Origin: Peronospora farinosa
Taxonomy: Eukaryota; Oomycota; Peronosporomycetes; Peronosporales; Peronosporaceae
Assembly (NCBI GenBank): GCA_947646735.1
Contig: CANTFK010000072.1
Span: 124,001 to 188,000, forward strand
Direction of reading: 5' to 3'
DNA length: 64,000 nt
Both the position numbers and the translations under genes were made by a program. The stretch's first letter is position 1. Each line of letters starts with the position of its first letter. This document shows positions 54,258 to 62,921 of this stretch, in pieces. The notes under the pieces were generated by a model. That model did no database searches. It was given only the letters and a program-made list of their open reading frames with translations, and was not told where the DNA came from.

Positions 54258-55262
54258 AGGCCTTTTGTGATCTATACCGATCATGCGTCGTTACGCACTG
54301 CGACTAAGTCTCCGCATCTCTCGCAGAGAATGGCCAGATGGCTGTCATTCTTTGCCGAATATAATTTTGAGGTGATATATAAGCCGGGCAAGCAAAATGC
54401 TTTGGCTGATGCTTTGTCACGCAGACCTGACTATGAGCTTGCTCATGTGACGACGTTGTCGTCTTCTATCATTGATCTCATTCGTACGGCGTATGATAAA
54501 GATGATCACTGTATAGCGTTGCTACATGCTCTTGGCAGTGATGAGTTTAAAGACTCGGACATTAAATTGTCGGCACGATTACGTGCGAGCCTCCATCGAT
54601 ATTCTATCGATGAGGGGCTGTTGTACTATCGCACAGGTGTGGCGGATCCTCCGCGTATTGTGGTTCCTCATGACGAGGACCTGAAGTATCGTGTCCTCTA
54701 TGAGGTACATGACACCGCCATTGGGGGTCATTTGGGTCGTGAAAAGACCTATGGGGCAGTATGCCAAAGTTATTGGTGGCCCAAATTATATAAATGGGTG
54801 AGCACATATGTGCGTACGTGTGAAACGTGTCAACGGGTGAAACACTCGCCCCATTCGGCAGCGCCGCTGGCTAGTTTGCCTATTCCCACTGGATGCCGGG
54901 AGTCCATTAGTATGGACTTTGTATTTGGCCTACCGAAAGATTCGCAAGGCAATACAGGTATTGTGGTCTTTGTTGACCGCTTGAGCAAGATGGCTCACTT
55001 AGCGGCTGTGACAGACTCGATCGATGATGTGGGTACAGCGGAGCTGTTTATCGATCGTGTGTTTCGCCAACATGGCTTGCCAATGGCAATTGTTTCTGAT
55101 CGTGATCCTCGTTTCACGAGTAAATTTTGGAAGTCCGTCTTCCAGGTGCTGGGCACCCGTTTGGACATGTCCACAGCGGATCATCCGCAGACCGATGGTC
55201 AAACCGAACGCGTGAATCGCGTTGTTGAAGTTGACTCTGCAGTGTTTGTGCTGAACGCCTAA
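54258..55262 (+). pseudogene. RNase H tail and integrase
   Basis: FVIYTDHASLRTAT and ALADALSRRPDYE (RNase H end), HDTAIGGHLGREKT and CETCQRVKHSP (zinc-binding), SMDFVFGL, SDRDPRFTSKFW and GQTERVNRVVE (D, D, E all present). A frameshift after RVVE ends the frame at 55262; the next frame resumes at VVELTLNNSVHASTGYT. Confidence 0.88.
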
Positions 55263-55275
55263 GCGATGGAGCGCT

Positions 55276-56247
55276 ATGCTCCCTGTAGTTGAGCTTACAC
55301 TCAATAATTCCGTGCACGCCTCTACCGGCTACACCCTGTTCTATGTCAATGGTCTCACACACCCACGCGTTCCGTTAACGCTACCACCGAGTGGTTCAGG
55401 GCTTGGTGGGGGAGAGGTTGACGATTGGCTTGCTGATGTCAGCCCTAATACTGTTAAGAAACAGGTAAATGCGTTTCTCGCAACGTGACTAAATGTCTTA
55501 CGACATGTGCAAGATGCAATGGCTGATAGTCAAGATAAACAAAAAGAATATGCAGATGCTAAAGGCAGATGCTAAAGGCAGAAGCTGTATTAATTATTAT
55601 GAGGTCGGAGACCAAGTACTACTTAATGCTAAAAATCTACCTCCCAATGTAGTATCTGCTGTCTTTAAGACAAAACTGCGTCCGCGCTTCATCGGACCCT
55701 TTACGGTCGTGGCCAAGGAAGGCTTAGCGTATAAGCTTAATCTGCCTCGCAAATTGCGTACACTTCCTGTGTTCTATGTTGGCATGCTCAAACCATATCA
55801 GGATCCGTCCCAAGTAAACATTAAGGCGCTCGCGCCGACCCATTGGCATTGTCGCGGGACGAAGCATCTGCGCCAACAGGTCAATCTGACCCTTCATTCG
55901 GGTCCGACTCTCTTCCAGGGACTCAAGCCGGGAGTTCATCGCCTGCCTCTCCTCACGGAGGGACCGCACCTCTTGAAGAAGCTCGGCATGAGCTTGTGCC
56001 GATACACCGGCCTCCTCCGGCTTTGCTTGATGCGCAGGGGAACCTACAGTTCCATGTGGAGCGTCTACTGCAGAAGCGTCGCCGCCATGGTCAACACCAG
56101 TATCTGGTAAAGTGGCGGGGTTATCCCGATTCGTGGAACTCATGGGAGTTTGAGACTCCCCTTCGGCAGGACTGCCCATACGCCGTGGACGTTTTTGAGC
56201 GTCGTGCGCAGGGTCAGCCTGTTGGTGGTGACGCTTCTCACCAGTAA
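55276..56247 (+). pseudogene. Integrase C-terminus and chromodomain
   Basis: LTLNNSVHASTGYTLFYVNG, a stop at 55487, EVGDQVLLNAKNLPPN and RPRFIGPFTVVAKEG (55600-55720), LPVFYVGMLKPY, then a frameshift to the chromodomain frame: PPALLDAQGNLQFHVERLLQ and HQYLVKWRGYPDSWNSWEFE (about 56095-56160). The chromodomain keeps its aromatic residues (Y, W, W). Confidence 0.85.
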
Positions 56248-57103
56248 TGGTGGGCGTGGGCGGGTTAGCGTCCTCAGACTGTCGTGGACTCGCGGCTACA
56301 GGTGTAGCCGAAACATTGGGATGCTGGGTAGCAGACGCATAATGCGTTCGTTGGGATTTCAATTTTCCCCGGGCCTTCAATTTAGCGTAATCGTAACGCA
56401 TCTTTCGCTCGAGTCGAACATCTTCCACATCGGCACTTTCCCGTAGGGCCCACATGCTGCTTAAACGTCGCGCATGATGCGCCCAGCGGCTAAAAGCAGT
56501 GTCTTCTTCGTCCTCGATTTCCCCCGCAAACAGAAGGATAGGAACACCCTTTATGGGAGGAACTGGCGCACCGCGCACTTGCCTGTTAAGGCGTGCCAAG
56601 TACAGACTTTTCGTAGTAATGTGAGGCTCCAGATATCGTTGTCGAAGTGCCGTGCGCGTGGCAACATCCTCAGGTGAAATGGCCTCAGACCCAATGGTCC
56701 AGCCAGAAAGGGAATGCCCAGATGCTTCCTTTAGGCGTTCTTCCACCGTAGGTGGTTTAAACCATTACTGTCGGTGGTCCTGAAGTTTCGCCATATTCTT
56801 CGTCCGGCGCTTGGCGCCTTCCTCTTGGTCGATGGCCTGCTGTTGCCGCTCGTCGAGTGGGTTGGTAACCGTTACCGTTGATGATACGTCAGGCGGGTCA
56901 CGTAACTCTGTTAGCGCATCTGCAGCACCACGTTCAGGGAACGGATTCGGTGCATGAATAGTGTCATCTTCACCCGTGAGGGTGGCTAAAGGGGACCCAT
57001 CGGGTCCCACAAAGACGGTGTCACTTTCGTAATCAACCGCTTCGTCAAGGTTGTCTTCAATGAGGTCCCGAATAGTCTGTGACTCACTACCAGGAGGCGT
57101 CAT
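55724..57103 (-). CDS. Antisense accessory ORF of the Gypsy element (one internal stop)
   Basis: ATG at 57103, 111 bp inside the 3' LTR, minus strand. The frame runs 459 codons to 55724 with a single TAA at 56767-56765. Residues 1-112 are acidic (DLIEDNLDEAVDYESDTVFVG). The next part has structured-looking segments: ERLKEASGHSLSGWTIGSEA, TRTALRQRYLEPHITTKSLY and RWAHHARRLSSMWALRESAD, then a disordered Pro/Ser/Thr-rich part, and a coiled-coil near the end (LLQEVRSLREERQAMNSRLE). From 56247 down it overlaps the sense chromodomain frame, so the last 175 codons may be chance. No family recognised. Antisense genes in this position are known from some plant Gypsy groups, but no homology is claimed. 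Confidence 0.5.
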
Positions 57104-57203
57104 ATTATGTGCCGTGAACAAACCGTAAGGTTTTAAGCGTTCGTTAAAACACTACCTCTACGAGGAAAAATGTCGAGTGACATTCAATGGGAACGTCAGT
57201 CTA

Positions 57204-57214
57204 GTGAGGGAGGG
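57204..57214 (+). other. Polypurine tract
   Basis: GTGAGGGAGGG immediately before the 3' LTR. Confidence 0.8.
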
Positions 57215-57850
57215 TGTAACGGGGTTACACGACGGTTGTAGCGTCTTTCCGAGAGTTTACGGTTAAACTCCGCTTTGTATTGCATATAATGCATTATTAT
57301 ACTTCTCTTTAGAGAGGTATTAAGTATGAGCGTTAAGATACGGTATTCGGTAATACCGTATCTTATCGATTGGGATTCGATAAATCACTAACGCTGTATT
57401 AAGTACATCATACACAGATGTTTAGACGATACGTCGTTCAATAGCAAAGTCTGCATATTATATTTACTATTATAGTAATTAATCTAGCGTAGTGTACTTA
57501 AAGTAGGACTATTCATATAATCTTAAAGCATAAATAAAATCAGTTCTCCTTCGAGTTTAAGATCACAAGTCGTTCTGACTTGTTCTCTTGTGCACTTCGT
57601 GCGTTGGTTCTCTGAACCTCTAAGCTCTAGCTTGTTCTTGCACTCTGTGCGTTGGTTCTCTAAACCTTAAGCTTATTGCTTGTAGACTAAAAGTCTCTCC
57701 TACTTCCTTAGAACAGGGTGACTTTAAGTCGTTTAATTAGTTCCTTAGAACTAAGTGGCTTTTAGCCTTAACTCTATTTAGTTCTCTAGAACTAAGAGGC
57801 TTCCAGCCAAAAGTCTTCCTCTGGCTAAAGAGCTGTGCAGCTCCGCTACA
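57215..57850 (+). repeat. 3' LTR, family C (636 bp)
   Basis: Matches 51269-51905 with about six differences; followed by the CCTTT target duplication. Confidence 0.95.
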
Positions 57851-57855
57851 CCTTT

Positions 57856-58970
57856 TGTACAAAGCTCAATGTTTTCGTTTGTATACAGCTCAATGTTTCC
57901 ACTCCTCATCATACAATTCGCTTTATAATTCAATTATTAAGAGTTTTATTGGCACATATATGATTAGCTTATAGAAAGGTTGTTTTGGTCAAGCAACACC
58001 TGTGCGCCAGAAAAAACAGACAGGGCAGTTTTTAAGCTGAAGTGCACGCAAACGTACTAGCCACCTGTAGACATTCCTTAGAGCCGATCGAATATATATA
58101 TACATATATTGGCCTCATGCTCACTAGTACCTATTTAAATCCTTGCATCACTTTCAGAATCGGCATCGATAGTCAAAGTGCATATGTTCTGGCCGTGAAA
58201 TTGACATGTTCAAAGCGAAAAAGACATATTGAGTAAAGGTAGCATTTAGTACGAGAGAAAGTCAAGCTGAAAAATAGTGGAGCTTGCAAAGGTGCCCGTT
58301 GAGTCGAATACAGAGAAAACTTTCGCGAAGACACTTGACGAACGAAGACTTGCACGTCTATCGAGCTTGATCGGTGTGCAAGCGAGGATAGCCGCGAAGG
58401 AGGCGTATCGAACATAGTCTTAATTGAGCTCAAGGTTTGACAATACGTTGCAACGGAGCTGTAAGTTGAAGGGTGAGTTCCTGTCACGTACAATGGGAAG
58501 CTACAATCAATGCTAACGGGATGTAAGTGTTAGAAACGATCGTTTTTTGACAGGTTGCAAGGTGTTGAAGGCAAGGGCTATACCCTGTGCCCGGTAAGTT
58601 GCGACCGCACCCAAATTGGCTAATGTTGTGACATCTTAACAGATGTGGCGAAGCGGGATAGACGAAGACTACAGACTAGAAATGGTATAGTGGCAGTTGA
58701 CTCTACCGTACATGTTAAAGCACTAGCGAAGGAGAGTAGTTAATGCCTAATATATCTTACTTATACTTCTACCTCTACGTGCACAAGTGCACCACTACTT
58801 CACTCCACTCTTACAGTAAGGTCACAGAGGTAGGTTGTTGTATTACGATATGGAAATCGACAGCGAATACTTGTAGTGAGAAGGTAGGTCTTGCATAACA
58901 AAGATAGTGAACGTCATATCAAAAACTACGTTGCAGACGGAAGCGGTGCTCAACCCGATTGAAGGCAGGT
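57856..58970. other. Intergenic; one effector-like open stretch
   Basis: Mostly non-coding. 58267-58412 (plus) is open and reads VELAKVPVESNTEKTF, DERRLARLSSLIGVQARIA, a charged helical segment that could be the N-terminal half of an effector remnant, but no defining motif is present. Confidence 0.35.
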
Positions 58971-59201
58971 AATTAGCATACATATTAGTAATTAAATATT
59001 GATAGAGTAAGGTAATCAGAGAATTAGTTTATTGATGCCTTCAACTATATTAAATAAAGTTAATTTTCCCTTTTAACTAAACGCGTCCGTTAAGTTGTAT
59101 CGCTTCCTCTGCCGCATCAGTGTACGTGAAGCAACGAGGCATTTGCTTACATTTTCATCATTGTAAGTATACTACATATAGTCGGTGGGTGACCCGTTGC
59201 A
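58971..59201 (+). repeat. LTR 3' fragment, family A-like
   Basis: From about 59085 the sequence matches 60110-60226 (GCTTCCTCTGCCGCATCAGTG to GACCCGTTGCA); upstream it is more diverged. Confidence 0.75.
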
Positions 59202-59796
59202 ATGACAAGAACGATGATATAGCCAAGGTCCTAGTGAAGATCGACACTACGGAAAGGCATCGCTGAAAAACTGCTGGATGTCCAGGTCAAGATGTGGGTG
59301 CGCAAGGGGAGAGATGAGGCAGGGGTATATATGCATTTGCAGATCCCCCGAAAGCCCACTCTGTCATAAGTGGGTCACGTTCGTCAAGTCGAAGTCCAGA
59401 TTTCGGGTGCCCCGGTGACACAAAAGATCGGAAGATGTCCGACTCCCTGGCAGATCATCGTATGGGCGATGATGTTCTGGCGAGTTTTCGAGTTGAGGGA
59501 ACAAAAACGACGAAAAGAAAGACATCGTTACAAAACGGCTAGGCAGTATGATCGTGGTATGGAAGCATGAGGATTGAGATGTGGCGGACGTTTTCAAGCT
59601 TTTGATGCTCCAGAAGACAGAAGACTACCTTTTCAAAAGCCCGCTCTTTGACAAGTGAGTTGCTTTTGTCGAGTCACTTTATCCGAAGAATTTGAATCTG
59701 ACACATCGAGTGGTGTTCAAGACGTTAGAAGATTTTTACAAGGGCGATGCTCTACCCAACATGTTAGTTACGTGAATAAAGATCGAAAAAAGGAAA
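59202..59796 (+). pseudogene. RXLR-type effector pseudogene (WY/W motifs)
   Basis: Plus-strand frames give LLDVQVKMWVRKGRDEAGVYM (about 59273-59335), HKWVTFVKSKSRF (about 59365), then VFKLLMLQKTEDYLFKSPLFDK, a TGA in place of the conserved Trp, VAFVESLYPKN and VVFKTLEDFYKGDALPNML (59588-59775). This is the tandem W-unit pattern of oomycete RXLR effectors. There are at least four stops and one frameshift. The signal peptide and RXLR end are missing, the upstream side being an LTR. Confidence 0.75.
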
Positions 59797-60226
59797 TGTA
59801 ATATGTGAGCCCGTTACATAACATTGGCAGTATCATGAGGTATCAATGTGAATATCATTGTAGCTGATAATATTTAGCAATATTATCTTGCAAAAGAAAT
59901 ATTATCGCTGCATCTTCTTGAAGTTGGAGATGCCCTGTTTGCTGACTGATATTTCCCATGATATCAGCCAACGCGCTGGCGAATGAAGAATAGACGCGCG
60001 CAATAAGTGTGAGAGGGATAGCCGCCATACATATTCGTAGTTACATATGTAAGGTTCAGACGATTTAGATTATAAAAGAACTATATTGAATATTCCTACA
60101 GCTAAGCGTGTTCGTTTAGTTGTTTCGCTTCCTCTGCCGCATCAGTGTACGTGAAGCAACGAGGTATTTGCTTACATTTTCATCATTGTAAGTATACTAC
60201 ATATAGTCGGTGGGTGACCCGTTGCA
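59797..60226 (+). repeat. LTR, family A-like (430 bp)
   Basis: Starts TGTAATATGTGAGCCCGTTACA and ends GACCCGTTGCA; diverged relative of 60460-60918. No internal element sequence follows; instead a second copy of the effector fragment follows. Confidence 0.8.
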
Positions 60227-60459
60227 ATGACAAGAACGATGATATAGCCAAGGTCCTAGTGAAGATCGACACTACGGAAAGGCATCGCTGAAAAACTGCT
60301 GGATGTCCAGGTCAAGATGTGGGTGCGCAAGGGGAGAGATGAGGCAGGGGTATATATGCATTTGCAGATCCCCCGAAAGCCCACTCTTTGATCAGTGGGT
60401 CACGGATTTTCAAAGGTTTAAGTGCAATATCATGGGACGGTCTCACCTGATAGGCCTGT
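60227..60459 (+). pseudogene. Second RXLR-effector fragment
   Basis: 60227-60387 is nearly identical to 59202-59362, including LLDVQVKMWVRKGRDEAGVYM, then LFDQWVTDFQRF, a better preserved W motif than the first copy. Cut off at 60459 by the next LTR. Confidence 0.75.
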
Positions 60460-60918
60460 TGTAACGGTGATCCCGTTACATAATATTGACACTTATATGA
60501 AGTGTCAATAAAAATATTATTATAACTAATAATATTTGACAATATTACTTTTTCTTATAATATTGTCCCTAGATCTCCTTGAAGTTGGAGATGCCCTCTC
60601 ATTGGTTGATATGGGCCATTATATCAACCAACGCGCTGACCAATGAACGGTGGACGCGCGCAATGAGTGGAGGGCAAGTTGTCAACATACATAGTTGTAG
60701 TTTAATATAGTTAACATAGGTTATAACAGATTAGTTTTATTAAGATAGTTAACTATATTAAATACAGTTTTTCTTTTCCTCTACTTCTAAGCGTTTGTTT
60801 AGAAGTAAAGCTTCCTCTGCCTCTTGTGTAAGAGAGGTAATTGAGGCACCTGCTTTCACTGTAATCAGTGAAAGTAGACTATACTGTAATCAGTATAGTC
60901 GGAGGGTGCCTCATTACA
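60460..60918 (+). repeat. 5' LTR, family A (459 bp)
   Basis: Starts TGTAACGG-TGATC-CCGTTACA (8-bp stem), then an 11-bp stem at 60484-60510; ends with twin hairpins CTTTCACTG/CAGTGAAAG (60853-60874) and GACTATACTG/CAGTATAGTC (60877-60900), both with loop TAAT, then CATTACA. TGGTAGCACTTCG (60921) is the primer site. Confidence 0.92.
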
Positions 60919-60932
60919 CCTGGTAGCACTTC

Positions 60933-62136
60933 GTGGTCCGTTCAACGACCACCGCACCACCCGCTATGGAATCAGCGGGTGATGAACGTCATCACGCAAC
61001 GCGTGATGATTTCCGCCATTTGAGTGACCTCGAATGGAATGCGGTTCAGCGCATGGCTGAAACCATCGGCAACCCTGCCGTTGGTGCCATGTTGCTCTCT
61101 CTTAGAAAAGACGACCAACATGCAACCATCGCCAAGTTCATACAACATGAACTTGACGAAGTTGTAAAGAAGCTCACCTTGCTAGAGGAGCAAGTTTCTC
61201 AACAGGTTAAACTGTTGAGAGAACAAGGCGCTCAACAAGCTGACTTGTTGATGCAGCAGGGTGCTCAACAGTCTGAACTGTTGAGACAACAGCAGGCTAG
61301 TGCTGTTGCTGCCGGGTCGGCGTATACAGTCCTTGAAGATTGATGTCTCCAAGTACAAGGCAGTCGAAAGCGACTCTTTGTTACGATGGTTCGTCGAGCT
61401 CGACGATGCCATCGAGGCTCGTCGCATCGATGACGATGCGATGAAGGTCAAGTTCGCCATGTCGAACTTGGCAGGACGTGCCAAAGCTTGGGCCTTAGGG
61501 CTCAAACTGCACGACCCATACGTTTTTCCAACGTATGACTTCTTCAAGGCGCGGCTCAAACACACGTTTGAACCGCCTCGCGCCGAATTCAGGGCTCGGG
61601 CTGAACTCCTGGATTTGAAACAGGGTAAGCGTGATACACGCTTACGCCCAACACGTACGATACCTCGTTAGCTGTATCGTACTGAACCCAATCGATGAAC
61701 ACACGCAGGTTACTGTGTTCATCAAAGGTCTGACAGATGGTACTATTAAGACCCACCTTTTCCGCTTGGAACTAGAATCGCTGGATCAAGCGATCTCTGC
61801 AGCGGAACAGGAGGACTTTAGCCTATAACAGGCTCACGTCCACTCGGGATCCTATCGCCCACCGAGACGACAGAGGGCGGAGGTCCAGAGCCAATGGACC
61901 TCTCCTATGTAGAGAGCGAGCGACCTCGCTCTCCAGGGTACAAGCGATTGCAAAAGTGCAATCGCTGTCAGAAGTTGGTCCACTACGCTTATGAGTGTAG
62001 TGCCCCACGCCCAGTGTCTCGTAACACTGGGAGTGAAGATCGACCGTCTGCCAAGAAGGGCCAGAGACGTGGGTCCCACGTTGCTGCGAAATCGCAACAA
62101 CATGGTGGACCATCAAAAAACGGTCGGGGTCAGTAG
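60933..62136 (+). pseudogene. gag: Gypsy gag
   Basis: N-terminal part DDFRHLSDLEWNAVQRM, then a Gln-rich coiled coil (LLEEQVSQQVKLLREQ). A frameshift near 61320 leads to SLLRWFVELDDAIEARR and SNLAGRAKAWALGLKLHD (gag core) and PRAEFRARAELLDLKQG. A second frameshift near 61630 leads to VFIKGLTDGTIKTHLFRLE; stop at 61827. The knuckle CNRCQKLVHYAYEC (about 61957-61999) is intact CX2CX4HX4C. Stop at 62134. Confidence 0.85.
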
Positions 62137-62258
62137 GGGCGGAGCGCCCTACTGATCCAGCAACGTCAAGAGAGTTCGCGGGACTCTTGACGAAGGTTTC
62201 TCCCAACACACAGTAACTGTGTGTTGCCGCTCCCAGTGATGAGGTATCCCTCATCACC

Positions 62259-62921
62259 TTGAAGATCGAAGTGACAAAGAACATGTCACTTCGCGCCCTA
62301 GTTGATTGTGGGGCTTCGAACAACTTTGTTCGGCGCCAATCGCTAGACGATCGTAGGCTCAAATATGTTGAGCCTACTCCAACGAGGATGACGGTGCGCC
62401 TTGCAACTGGCGCATCCGTAACAGTAAAGAAACGTGTAGTGGGAATTCACTACACGCTTGAAGGCAAAAAGTACGATGATGATTTCATCGTACTTGACCT
62501 AGATGACAAGTTTGATGTCATCCTAGGATTACCATGGCTCAGAAGGTACGAGCCATGGGTCGGCTGGCAGCATCGAACCGTGAAGATGCCTGCCGCTTGT
62601 TCATCAGATGACCATCTGATGAACGTCTTGGAGCTTTCACAAGCGTGTGAATGTACTACGAGTGAGTGTGATGGCCTCACTTGTGGTTCGGTCGCTAGTA
62701 CGACTGCACAAGAACTCAGCGTGACAGACAGTCACGCTGTGGAGCAAGCTGCCGGCGGCTGTGCACAAGCACAGGCAGCGCTGAAGGTCCACCACTCGAA
62801 TAAGTCGGGTGGACCGGGACATGAATGCTCGCCTAGAGGGCAGCATTCACCGAAGAGTAAACCGATTGCCCAGAAGCGGCAACACGGTAATCCTAGATCA
62901 ACTGGAGAGTTGATCGTATAG
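62259..62921 (+). pseudogene. Gypsy protease and linker
   Basis: Active site reads VDCGASNNFV (about 62301), with Cys where Ser or Thr is usual; then RLATGASVTVKK and DDKFDVILGLPWLRRYEPW. The linker has Cys-rich ACECTTSECDGLTCGS. Ends at TAG 62919-62921; the same frame continues into the RT, so only one stop separates protease from RT. Confidence 0.82.

Larger units (their letters stand above)
51269..57850 (+). mobile_element. Young non-autonomous Ty3/Gypsy element (RT deleted)
   Basis: LTRs of 637 and 636 bp differ at about six positions. The 5-bp target duplication CCTTT is at 51264-51268 and 57851-57855. The order is LTR, primer site, gag, protease, peptide repeats, RNase H end, integrase, chromodomain, antisense ORF, polypurine tract, LTR. 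The reverse transcriptase and most of RNase H are absent, so it must have been copied in trans or lost RT very recently. Length 6,582 bp. Confidence 0.93.
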
